Notes under the pieces: model-generated
The model's input: the letters and a program-made list of their open reading frames with translations, nothing else
What the model was told of the DNA's origin: nothing
Databases searched by the model: none
Part shown: piece after piece, positions 24,390-35,641 of the stretch
Numbering within the stretch: position 1 is the first letter of the stretch
Layout: every line of letters begins with the position of its first letter
DNA from: Adineta ricciae
Taxonomy: Eukaryota; Rotifera; Eurotatoria; Adinetida; Adinetidae
Assembly: GCA_905250025.1 (NCBI GenBank)
Contig: CAJNOJ010000033.1
Coordinates: 62,001 to 126,000, forward strand
Direction: 5' to 3'
DNA length: 64,000 bases
Position numbers and translations under genes: made by a program

Positions 24390-25975
24390 ATGCCTGATGT
24401 TCAATTCGAGATTATTGGTTTAGACGATATTGGTAAAGATATACTCAAAACTAGTTCGTCGAGAAAAACAACTAACCGTTCGTCTTACAAACTATCCGAT
24501 GCTGATGTGGAGAATCTTAAACATTATCTAAATCGATATAATCAACAACTCTCCAAATCATCAACAACAAAAAAAGTTTTTCAAGAAATTTCGTCTCCAG
24601 ATTTAACACGAGTGTCGACCTGTTCATTTGCTTATCGCAGTCATATGCATGATTATGTTGACATTACTGAGGATTTTTACTCGGAGAAACTCTATAGTGA
24701 ACTGAGTAAACCGGTTGAACATACTCAACCGTTAACTGATGTTTATCGTTATCATCATCACTATCGTCGACATCATCAACATGCAAGACAAGCCCATGAA
24801 AAACTATCACCGCCAACTGTCTCACGTGATAATTCAAGTCTCTCACTAGAATTTGCAACATGTGGGATGAAAAAGAATACGCGTTTACCTGTTCCACACG
24901 AAAACTTCTCTTTAACTAACGGATGTTTTGGTGATGATGCAGGTTTTACAATACGACACAAACTCAAGAATTTCTTTGGTAAAATCGGTTTTCTCTTTAC
25001 AGAGCATTTACATGTGAACATCTTTCTTCTAGGAATATCGGATGGCGCCGGTGGTAATCTAATGTATGGCTTCGATCCACGTCTTTTTTCGGAATCATTA
25101 ATGCGTAATTGTTCGACTCTTGCTGACTCAGGCAAATACTCCACTAGTGAACCTAAGCGTCTTTTGTGTCATGCGTTCGATCGTGTTCAAACAGAAAACT
25201 GCTATGGTCTATACTCTTCTGCATTTTCTCTTGTGACTTATACGATTTGCTCGTTTGTATCATATAGGTAGTGCAACAGCATGTGTGGTCGGTGTCGATT
25301 GTGAAACTGGTCAACTTCACTCAGTTAATATTGGTGATTCAGGTTATGTGATTGTTCGAAAAGGTCGAGTCGTGTATCGATCACGTTCACAAAAAATGAA
25401 CGGTGATTGTCCAAGACAATTGGATGTTTATCCCTGGACAGCATCATTAAAAAGAAAAGGCCTCAATTATACTCAAATATCGTAAGTTTCCTTTCGCCTT
25501 GGACTATCACATAAGTAATATGAGAATCATTATCGTGGAAGAGCATAAAAGCTTTTTTTTTTAATTTGTCGATTAAACCTTCAGCATGACATAATCAGAG
25601 ATAAAAACAAGGCTTTAGTCATATTCATTTCCTTGAAATTTCTCAGTGATTTAGCGATTTAACATTGATTTTTCTTGTGGATATTTAGGAGTCTTGATGC
25701 AATCTGTCAGAATTTCCAATTAGAATTAGATGATATTATTATTCTTTCCACTGATGGTCTCTTCGATAACGTTCCTGATCGTTTAATTGAACGAATTCTC
25801 TCGAAAGTAAATGTTCACATTATCATTGTGCTTTATCTCGTTGATTTCTCTCTAGAATCATTCGTTGAAACATGCTGCTAATTGTTTAGTTAATCATGCT
25901 GTTCGTTATTACATTAAACCAGATGATATTCTTGTAATTATGGCACGTGTGACCAAGGAAAATGAGAAACAATAA
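24390..25975 (+). CDS. PP2C-type Ser/Thr phosphatase, PTC7/PPTC7-like (404 aa)
   Basis: Exons 24390-24978, 25033-25206, 25268-25481, 25689-25806 and 25856-25975 total 1,215 nt. The first ~165 residues are polar, His/Ser-rich and not part of the fold. The PP2C core shows FGDDAGF, ISDGAGG (metal Asp), GSATACVVGVD, NIGDSGYVIVRKGRV, ILSTDGLFDNVPD (metal Asp) and a final PDDILVIMARV. These match the PTC7 branch, whose animal and yeast members act in mitochondria on coenzyme Q biosynthesis and mitophagy factors. No classic presequence is visible, so location is open. Intron 1 (54 nt) is a stop-free multiple of three; keeping it would put 18 residues immediately before the metal-binding DGAGG. Confidence 0.92.
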
Positions 25976-26209
25976 AAATTCGAAACACAATGGCCACGCT
26001 AACGACTTGTTTTCAGACGGAAAGAGAAAATTTTCACAAGAAAAGATGCATTATACAAGCACATGTATAAATAGTCTTGATTTTCTCTTTAGTTACTGTA
26101 CAAAGAAAGAAATTGAACAAAATAAAAACTTTTAACATACGTTGGAACTATTTCTTTTTTTTAATTATTTATATCATGTCGATGATTGCTTACATTTATT
26201 ATTCTTAAA

Positions 26210-26830
26210 TACACATGCACAAATGAGTTTTTGAATGTTTACCTGTAAACGATCGGAGTGTTACTCTCGGTGAATACCAAGGAGAAAAAAAGTGATGTCG
26301 AAACGAGAAATCATTGAAAATCATTAGAAAATATTCTTACTTGATGCGTTTAATTCCAAGATTTTCGATTGATTTCTTATGATTTCTCTCAAATTCTTAT
26401 AGTCTTCGCTTGAAAATCGACCCATCTGAAATCGATGGATAATCGAGAGAAATCACCAAAAGATATCTCATATGTGTTTAGTATCATTAGAATAGCAAGA
26501 TTAGCTGATGAAATCGGCCAACTAGCAAAGAAAGATTGTCCCATTTTATCATAAATTCTTATGCCATAATCATAGACAACTGTCCAAAGACGATCCCATG
26601 AATCAATACCTACTTGACGAACTATTTCCGAGTTTGTAGGTTGTGTGATAGTTTTTGAAATCTAGAGTAAATAAGAACGAAATCGGATAAACGAACATTT
26701 TAGTAGATTGTCTGACAAATTCTCAAAATTGCACAAGAAAATAATGAAAAGTAAAATATTTTGAAGTGTGAAAATGTAAACTAACGATATAAAAAAAACT
26801 TCTGTTCATGAGAAAACTATTTCTAAATTA
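26210..26830 (-). CDS. Possible small multi-exon gene, weak model
   Basis: A stop-free minus-strand stretch of ~85 codons (about 26663 down to 26405) follows a good acceptor (TTTACTCTAG). It encodes protein-like sequence including VGIDSWDRLWTVVYDYG and SWPISSANLAILMI. A second frame starting ATGGGTCG at about 26423 encodes MGRFSSEDYKNLREIIRNQ, ends at a GT donor, and continues after TTTACAG to a stop near 26210 with AATAAA-like sequence beyond. How the two frames join is unclear, and the first exon (perhaps an ATG near 26816) is a guess. No family recognised. Confidence 0.3.
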
Positions 26831-27936
26831 CAACAAATAACATATTTCTCTATTAACATGTACATTGAGATGCTTACTGCTTACTATATTCTACAAAACA
26901 CACAGACTTCCAATTAAACATCCAACTCGTCAGTTCCGAGAAAGAAAACAGAAAAAAACTTCATCGTGTGGTAATGATGAAGATAGTAAAACTCCCTATT
27001 CGGACTGACTGCTTTTGCGTGTCATATCGGAAAATGCAGTGCGTCTATTATTTATGTGTGAGCTTGCATGATCCCGACATTGAGAATGAGAGTAAGAATG
27101 ACAGTCTAAATGAAAGAGTGCGTCACCGTGTAGGGCAGATAATACGCTACATTCTCATGATAGTTCGTTTTCCCGTTAATACTCTTGTTTTTCATTCGTA
27201 AGATTGCGAAAGTTAAAGTTTCAGAATGAAAAATATTATAATTTTAATTTCCCCTCAGGAGAGAAATTAATCGCCCTAGGTTCTGATTTCTTCTGTACCT
27301 TATTTGTGTATAAATTACAAAAAGAAAGTTGATTTGGGCAATTTTGAGTGATAAGTATCGTGCAGTCCTCGCATTCGAAAGTTCGTTATTGATAACAAAA
27401 CGTGAAATATCTTTCTAAATGATTCATGACCGCATAATGAGTATTATATAGCGAAGACTTTTGTCACATCCTCAGTTGTTTAAAACTCATAGAAAATATT
27501 GCAAGCAAGTTGAATGCGTTCTTCAAAACAAATCTTTGTCTATTTTATTTCTACGAAAATATTTCTCTTTATTTCTTTGATCACATGAATACATCTCATG
27601 TTGATTGCACATTATGCAGACTTTAGGCAATATAGTACGTCAAATCGGTTGAAAATATCTTTTGCGTTCATTTCTAGTTAGATGCATGTGTGATTTACCT
27701 TTCGAGATGGATGTAGGAGAAAACGACACATTCTTCAACGACTTGCAACTTCAAAATGGACGTATGACACGTGATGCGCACATTGATTTTGTTGTTCTTT
27801 TTTTTTATTTACGCAATGCTAAAAACATCAAAGTATCCCATAAATCTTTGTAGATCGTTGATTGTGTGAACCGATGACGTTGGTGTACTGCTCCATTTCG
27901 TTCACCTTAATGGCTTAAGTTGCAATACGTTTGAAC
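26831..27936. other. Intergenic, nothing supported
   Basis: AT-rich. Open frames at 26968-27201 and 27662-27853 have no recognisable similarity or splice-linked neighbours. The right end is the promoter side of the FkbM gene. Confidence 0.4.
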
Positions 27937-29177
27937 ATGTGCATGAAAAACTACATCTGGTGCTGGAAAAAGAAGCAGATCTTCTATTTCATATTCATAG
28001 TCGTAATCCTGTTGTTGGTGAAACTTTCCGCGAAACTGATTTCGTCCAGAGCGATTCTTACTCCTACTTTTCATTTTGAAAAGCGAAAAACTCACTCATG
28101 TACTGTGCGAGAATGTACATTGGAAGAAAAGCATCAGCATGGAACATTGTTTTCATCGTTTCAACCGGTATGGTCAGGTTGTTATGGTGACTTCTACTTA
28201 ATGGCGTTTGACAATTCTCATTCATCGAAATATACTCTCTTAGACGTTGGCACAAATAAAGCTTATGCAGTTGCGACTTGGTTAGCATTTTTTCTTCCGA
28301 AATTGAATATCAACCAGGCTGTTTTATACGATTTTCTCCTGCGAAATCCAGCGTTAACTGAAACCTGCGGTTCATGCAATGATTGCAAAGATGCGGCATT
28401 TAAACGAAGAAATACTAAACTAAATGTGACGTTAACTATTCATGCGTTCGAACCTCAACCAAACACAGTCGAAGCTCTGAGAAGCGTACAAAATTGGATG
28501 AATATCAGTGCAAGACACAATTCTACATTGAATATTCATGGTATGGCAGTCAGCAAGTAAACATATACCGATCTCATAATGAGCCCGATCATTTTTCACA
28601 TCGATTTCGTGTATTTCTAGTTATGTCGGCAAAGTTTTATTTAAAAAATGTAATACTGGTAATGAAGTATGCAGTCTGGACGTATCGCACACTTCACCTG
28701 ATCAACAAGTTGAGATCAATGCAATAACATTAGATCATTTTGCTGATAAATACAACCTGTCAGTGGTAGATATAATTAAAATCGATACTGAAGGATTCGA
28801 ACCATTGGTCTTTCAAGGAGCCCAACGATTACTACAGCAACATCGCATTCGATTATTTATTTTCGAACACTTGAAAAGTAAAATAAATTTTTTTCCTTGA
28901 TAAATATCTTTTCTTCTCAAACATATTTATTCTTGAAGAAGCTGCGTGGCTGAATACAACACTACAAATGGAGACATCCAAATTTACCCAGTTAGGCTAC
29001 GTTTGTTATATCATAGGTAAAGACGGTGTCATACGTATTAGCAAGTGTTGGAATGATGAATTCGACGTTCAACATAGTAATATCCTGTGTGTTTCATCAA
29101 AAGACACGGACTTGTGGAATAATATCGACCAAATGAGATTAAATTCGACACTACCGGCCGCATGCAATAAACTTTAG
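27937..29177 (+). CDS. FkbM-family methyltransferase, membrane-anchored (371 aa)
   Basis: Exons 27937-28556, 28621-28877 and 28939-29177 total 1,116 nt. The start is taken at 27937; a second ATG lies six bases on. Residues ~12-34 form a hydrophobic anchor after Lys/Trp residues, suggesting a type II Golgi or ER protein. SAM-binding motif I appears as LLDVGTNKAYA (~105). FkbM hallmarks follow: IHAFEPQPNTVEAL and VDIIKIDTEGFEPLVFQGAQ with IRLFIFEH. Members typically O-methylate sugars or small molecules; the substrate here is unknown. A Cys-rich insert (ETCGSCNDCKDAAF) separates motif I from the next strand. Confidence 0.9.
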
Positions 29178-29269
29178 AATAGGAAGTTTTTGCGAAAAGA
29201 TTGATCGGACAAATTCCTTTTTTCATTTTATTTGACTTGACTAGAAAGTAAAATATTTACAAAACTATA

Positions 29270-30808
29270 TTAGGAAATAACTGGTTTGATTAAAAGATAC
29301 AACTCTTTCGCGTCCGATGGATTACTCAAAACGATTTCCAATTCATATTGATTCGATGTTGTGAATGCAAATGTTTCACCTTGCTCAACTTGTAGAACAC
29401 GCCGTTCGTTATCATAAATGATTGCTGTCACTTGCGCTTGCGTTTCATAAACTGCATCATGTCGATGTACCTTAAGTGTCCATTTATCGTGACTACGTTT
29501 GCGGTACACAACTTTCCAATCAGCTGTTCGATCGACTGATGGAACAGGCGATGAAGAGGTTTGAACGTCAACTTGAATACCGAATCGAAGCGTGGATTGA
29601 ATGTCCACCCGATCCCTATTTCAGTCTGAATACAATCGATCTCGAAGAAATCTTCACTTACGTGATGTTCATTTCAGTGTATTGTCTTGGCAGATACCAC
29701 TCTAATGGCACGAATTCTGGTGTATGGACTTCTCTTCTCAACGGTGCTAACGCGTGAAATCGATATGCTTGACATAATAAACGTTTTAATAGATCTTGAA
29801 TCTGTCCGATATCATTTCGCTGGTATAAAACTGATTGTTCAACTTGATGTAATTGTATCGGTAACATTTGCGAGAAACGTATTAACGGTAAAAGTTCGTG
29901 AGCGCAGGTTTGAAGCAGTGTATTCGAGGAACGCGCTAGTAACCAATCGCTAACAGATACGTATAAGCAATATTCATTGGAAAGAACGAGATTTGATGTA
30001 GAGAGTAAATCACGGATAAAATCAACATCACATTGATACCATTCATTTTGATTTATTGGTGATAAAAGATACTCAATATTCCATGCCACCGTGTGCATAC
30101 AAATAACACCTAAATCATTTAGAGAAAATTGCTTTGATATCGAATACCATGCAATAGCGTTACGAACGTTGGGCGGTTTAGCTTTCATAGTCATAAACTG
30201 AGAACATAAATTACGTAGACTAAAAAAACAATGGAATGATTAGCAAAAAAGAACATGTTTGTCTAATTACATACGGTTGTACGTTGTATTTATCTGCGAG
30301 ACATAATAAACCGAGGACATTGGTTGTATCTAGTGTAACTTGTGCTGTATAAAAGAATTTCAGAAATCTACAAAAGAAATGGAAGAGACATTTTTCGAAA
30401 TATGCACAATAGCTTGCTGAAAGTTTACTTTTCGAACACTTCGCCTTGACATTCGTCTTGTTCTTCAAGTAGAATCTCGCCATTGGATGATGCCCATTGT
30501 TGAGAATAGAGAAGCGTTGCTAAAACATCGCTAGCTTTCGCCAGAATAAATTTGTGTACATGGTATGTTTGCGTTCCAACTCGAAAATAAGCATCGGAAA
30601 AAAGCGGATTGTTGAAAAATTTACTGGTCGATTCCACATGTTCATTCGTAGCGTTTAACGTTACTTCGACACCAGTACCAGCTGTCGTTGCCGCTGATGA
30701 CATTATTGTTGTTGATAGACCACTAGCGTTATAATTATCGACAGGATCGATAAATTCCGCGAATGGCAGATCTAGGAAAGGACTTGATGCAAAGAGATCA
30801 TCAGCCAT
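29270..30808 (-). CDS. BTB/POZ-BACK domain protein, BTBD17-like (458 aa)
   Basis: Exons (5' to 3') 30808-30429, 30367-30275, 30219-29662 and 29615-29270 total 1,377 nt. The first ~65 residues are low complexity. A BTB domain spans ~66-160 (FFNNPLFSDAYFRVGTQTYHVHKFILAKASDVLATLL; continuing FLKFFYTAQVTLDTTNVLGLLCLADKY). A BACK-like helical region follows (~165-330, AIAWYSISKQFSLNDLGVICM). The C-terminal ~110 residues are beta-rich, resembling the C-terminal region of BTBD17 relatives. BACK-BTB proteins are often Cul3 adaptors, but no partner can be inferred. It is convergent with the FkbM gene, only ~90 bp from its stop. Confidence 0.88.
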
Positions 30809-31372
30809 GGTTGTGTATTTATAGGAAAGTGAGAATCTATCAGCAGAAGAAAAAACAAGCATTTAGCGATTAATCAACAAGTTGTCTATCATCGATAGAG
30901 AACGATAAAGCATTTACGTCGGTTTGATAAGTCATCAAAACTAGACATATATCTTCTTAGTTGCCAATCGATCTGTTGACATTTAGCAAAGCGATAAATG
31001 TCCAACTGTGGATGGAATTTACGTGAGATGATTATGAAAGCAATCAAGGTTATAGCATTAGAAAGCAAACATTTTAAAGTTAAAACAAAATTGATTTTCT
31101 CTTCGAAGTTGTTTTGCTTGCCTATTCATGTCTCTGAATACGATCGAATCGATCGAATGTATTGATGTATCGACATACAACTACCAATCATTGACGATGA
31201 AAGATGTCACCCTTCGTCGATGAATTGACAGAAGAGCTTTTTCACACGTTCATGCGATCAAGATCAGATACTGTCCTGTCGCAGTATATTGATTTGTTTA
31301 TTTGCGGAATTAAAATAGTTTGATATATCTATTTACAACCAAAACACGACGGAAGAAAATGACGAATAGATA
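30809..31372. other. Intergenic, nothing supported
   Basis: Upstream of the BTB gene and downstream of the H+-ATPase gene, both on the minus strand. AT-rich, no open frame of interest. Confidence 0.4.
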
Positions 31373-34300
31373 TTAAGTTCTAGGCGGGGGACTCAATAAA
31401 GGATTTAGTGTCTTTAGAACCGATAGTGTTTCTGTGTAAGGTGAATAGAATGACGATCCGGTTTCTGTTACTTGATCAAATTTCGCTGGCAAGCATACAT
31501 TTGAAGCTTCAGTAAGTGATACTTCGGTTTGTGATTGACGTCTTTGCTCTCGACGGTCACTGGTCTTTCGTTGAAGACCATCATGTGGTGCCACAGTACC
31601 TTGCGATGCAATCAAACGACGATGTAGATGTTCGAATGGACTAACTGCATGTAAACTACGTTCGAGAACTGCTTGAAGGGCGAATTTGATATAATCCAAT
31701 GGTACATACCAAATTAGATTGTATATCCAAATAATTGCTAAGAAGAGAAGAACGATGAAAGTTGAAAGAACAATAGTTAGTATTCATGATTACCTGCCCA
31801 AGCCCATCCACAGCCACGTATATCTGTAAAATCCCACTCAGCATAGACGGCAATTAATGTTGCGCATAATTGTGTGATAACAAATGCAGCAATTAAAAGT
31901 ATGGTGGGTCGTTCGGTAAAGCAGAAACCTCGTGCGCGTGTTACGAAAATTAAGCCTTGACTAATTGATGATACCTGTAAATAAATCATTGCATGGAGAC
32001 GCCCGTGCTTGTAACCACCATCAGTTGTCGTTTCGAATGTGTTAACGCCGAAATGATCTTGGAAAAAACTGGTTTTAACAACAATTGCAAAGAAAACGAC
32101 AGTCGATGCAGATAAGTAAAGACCATAAACAATAGCTGAGATGAAAATTCGTTTCAAACGCCATTTGTTCGGTTGTAATGATGGTTCGACACGATCCTTG
32201 GATATGGTCATAATTGTACCATCGTTCAGTATAGCCATAATCAAGATCATAAATGGCGGAAAATCATAACGAAATATGAATATCAATAGAGCAAATGCGA
32301 CAATGACACGGATTGTGACAGAACATGTGTAAATCGCATAACTCGACATACGAGCGAAAATTTGTCGAGAGCCAAGTACAGCATCAATGATAACTGATAG
32401 ACCTGGCTCAGTTAACACAATTGCAGCAGCTGACCGCGCTGCATCACTAGCATCTGCTACAGCAACGCCGACGTTAGCTTTCGATAAAGCCGGTGCATCG
32501 TTGACGCCATCACCTTTGAAGAAGCAAAGAGAAGTAGAATATGTTGTCCGAAAGGCAAGACTTTACCAGTCATAGCAACTAGATGGCCCATGTCTTGCAG
32601 TCGTTTGACAATTTCGAATTTATGCTCAGGAAATACACTAGCAAATCCATCTGCATCCAGAATAATTTCGTTCATTTTCGATTCATCATTTTCCGATTTG
32701 CCATGTTCACGCATTAAATCCTCATACACATACATCGTATCACCCATACCCAAACGTCGACCTGTTTCTTTTGCAATTTCTAACTGATCTCCAGTGATCA
32801 TTTTCACCCGAACACCTAGTTCGACTGCTCGTTTGATCGTCTCGGCTGTGTCTTCCCTTGGTGGGTCAAGGATTGGCAACAATCCAATCAATTTAAAATT
32901 TTCATCGCCATCGGACATGGCAACGGCTAAACCACGTAGGCCTCGATTAGCAAACTCGTTGACATCCTTTCGCACTTTATCAGCGTGCTCAGTTGCTTTA
33001 CACACATTTAAAATTGCGTCAGGCATACCTTTCGAAACTCGATGAACCTTTGAATCTGACTTATCTTGATAGGTAACTTCAGTTCGTTTCGTTGTTGGAT
33101 CAAATGGAATAAATGACTGAACATTAATCGAACTGTTGATTGAATCTACATCACCGTACGATTCTAATACACATGTATCACTAAAAGAGTCATTTTTTAA
33201 AATACAATAGAGAATAACTATTATGATCTACGCAATCGACTTACATTGCATCAGGATTTTCTCGATTGCAAGCGTATGCAGCATATCGAATAATATCATC
33301 AGTTTCAATATCTGTATATTTAATAATTGTCTCTTTATCAATGATCAATTTATTCAATGTTAGCGTTCCAGTCTTATCCGAACAGAGAATTGTAACGGCG
33401 GCAAGTTCTTCGATGGCTGTAAAACGTGTTACAATTGCTTTGCGATCCGATAATTGTTTAGCACCAATTGCCAGAGTCACAGATAGAACCGTTGGCCTTA
33501 AAATAGAACATGAATTCGTTATTTCTGTGATTATCAATCAAAGCTTATTTACATGGCTATAGGCAATCCCCCAATGAGTAAAACTAAAATGTTATTGATA
33601 CCACGTCGATAATTGTATCGAAAGCCAACGTACATAACAAAGATTTCAGCAACGATAAAAATAATAATGCCAACCATACAAAAATTACCAATTTTAGCTA
33701 GGATTTTTTGTAAATGACCCATTTCATCTTTCGAGCCGCCAACCATTTGAGCGGCGCGGCCGAACTGAGTATTGATTCCTGTAGCAATCACAACAGCTTC
33801 ACATTCGCCCTGCTTACAGGTTGTCGACGAGAGAACAATATCACCAATTTCCTTTGTCACTGGCAACGATTCACCAGTTAACGCCGCTTGATCGATCGAA
33901 ATAACTCCGCCTGGTGATGAAATGATTCGTGCATCAGACGGAATAATATTACCTAATTTAATAGCAATAATATCCCCAGGCACTAGTTGACTAGCTTCGA
34001 TTGTTGCCCAAGAACTATTATTACGCTTAACTCGACATTCAGGTGCTAACGATGCCATCAATGCCTTTACTGCATTGCCGGCCCGATATTTTTCAATATA
34101 ACCAATGGTTGCATTAATTAAAAGAAGCAAAATAATGCCTACAAAATCAGGCCAATCAGGAGGTTCTCCCTCGCCATTACTTAATGCAATAGCAACAATT
34201 GCTGCTATTTCCATGACCCTTCAGTAGAAAAGTGATGGATACTGTCGAATAGTAAGAATATATTACCAAGATAGTGGGTTCCACATGAATAGGAGAAATT

Positions 34301-34745
34301 GAATCACTGGATGTCGTTCTTTATGTTCAATTTTATTTTCCCCAAACTGATCAGAAAAAATAACGATCAATAAGTTCTTCAAGTAAGATTATACCTACCT
34401 TTTCCAAACGCTCATGAACTTGATCGTCGGTTAAACCTTTCGATGAAGATCTGTATACATTGATAAGAATCAGCTAGATTTGATTCGGAAAGTTGTTACT
34501 CTTACTCAAGTATTTTGAATACTGTTTCTATTTCATATCTATTCAAATCACATTTTTCTTTATCGTAAAGTGTTTCCACATCAATCGTTTGCCAGTTTCC
34601 ATCAGGTGGTGACGGCGGTGGGAGTTCAACTCGTGTTTCTTTCTTGTCTTTGTTTTCCCTTGGAGATCGTTTCTCTTTTTTAGTTTTATCGCTCACTAAA
34701 CAACCACGTCATTCATCGAATCTCTCATAGTTATTATAACTTACT
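31373..34745 (-). CDS. P3A-type plasma-membrane H+-ATPase (~980 aa)
   Basis: Proton pump of the plant, fungal and protist type. Exons run from 34745 (only the A of the start codon), then about 34695-34506, 34450-34399, 34346-34267, 34218-33553, 33496-33245, 33180-32567, 32514-31793 and 31739-31373. Visible: the TGES actuator loop ([12 protein letters not shown]), the P3A stretch [20 protein letters not shown], the phosphorylation site [81 protein letters not shown], and [16 protein letters not shown] at the last membrane segment. The C-terminal ~90 residues are a polar tail, possibly regulatory, without a plant-type YTV end. The N-terminus is Lys/Glu-rich. Metazoans normally use Na+/K+-ATPases, so this gene is a candidate for horizontal transfer. 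Confidence 0.93.
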
Positions 34746-35641
34746 TCTTGTTCACTGTATGTCACAAAGTAACAACGTCTAGATTGAAAAATTTGTCTTA
34801 TTTATACTGAATGTACTTTTTGAAACGGAGAATCAAGACTGTAGAGTGTATCGTTAAACTTTTTTCTTTCTTTCTCTCTCTCTCTTCCTTCCCTTTCTAC
34901 TTTACAAACTTTTCATACATATACCTATGCTGCTCTTCTACCATTGCACTTGGTACTTTTTTGTTGATTTCTTGTTATGCGTACGTGTGTTTATATTTAG
35001 AATAATACCATCAATATTCAATCTATTCATCTTGTTCTCAAATAATAATTATAGGGTGAAAGAGAAACTACTCCCTTTTTTGTAACGAAAAACATGACCA
35101 GCAAATAATAGCGTGAAGAAAAAAATTTCAAATTAGTCATACTTAGTGACTTACAGAATGATTAATTCTGTGTAATGGAAAATTGATAATTGTTATTAGA
35201 CGAAGTCATACCTAGATACCCTATGACTCAACGATGGATTCATCGTTTACTTTCTCGCCCGAAGTTCTTTTCGACAGCTACTTCTCTCGCAGAACTTTAA
35301 TTACATTCAGTCAATTTGTTCTCATCTCTTTACATAGGATAGACTTCCTATGGACTCTATTTGTCAACTCATATTTATGCGATCCGACGAACGTAAAGGT
35401 TGCCATCTCGTTTTTTGTTTGTATATATTGTTAATCAAATCATAAAAAAAAACTCTATAACTTGTGAAGCCGTAATATGTAACGGAATAAAAATATCTTA
35501 CGACTTTCGTATCAACATATAGATTGAAATAGTATAACGGAGTGATGGAGAACAGGTGCACAGACTACTTCCCCGTTCGGATCGATACGTAATCATTTTT
35601 CGAAAAACAAAACATTTTTATTTTTTTTCCATATGTCTATC
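34746..35641. other. Intergenic / 5' UTR of H+-ATPase and 3' flank of RPA2
   Basis: Contains the noncoding start of the H+-ATPase first exon (just right of 34745), a CT-rich tract at about 34865-34890 and AT-rich spacer. No supported gene. Confidence 0.4.
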
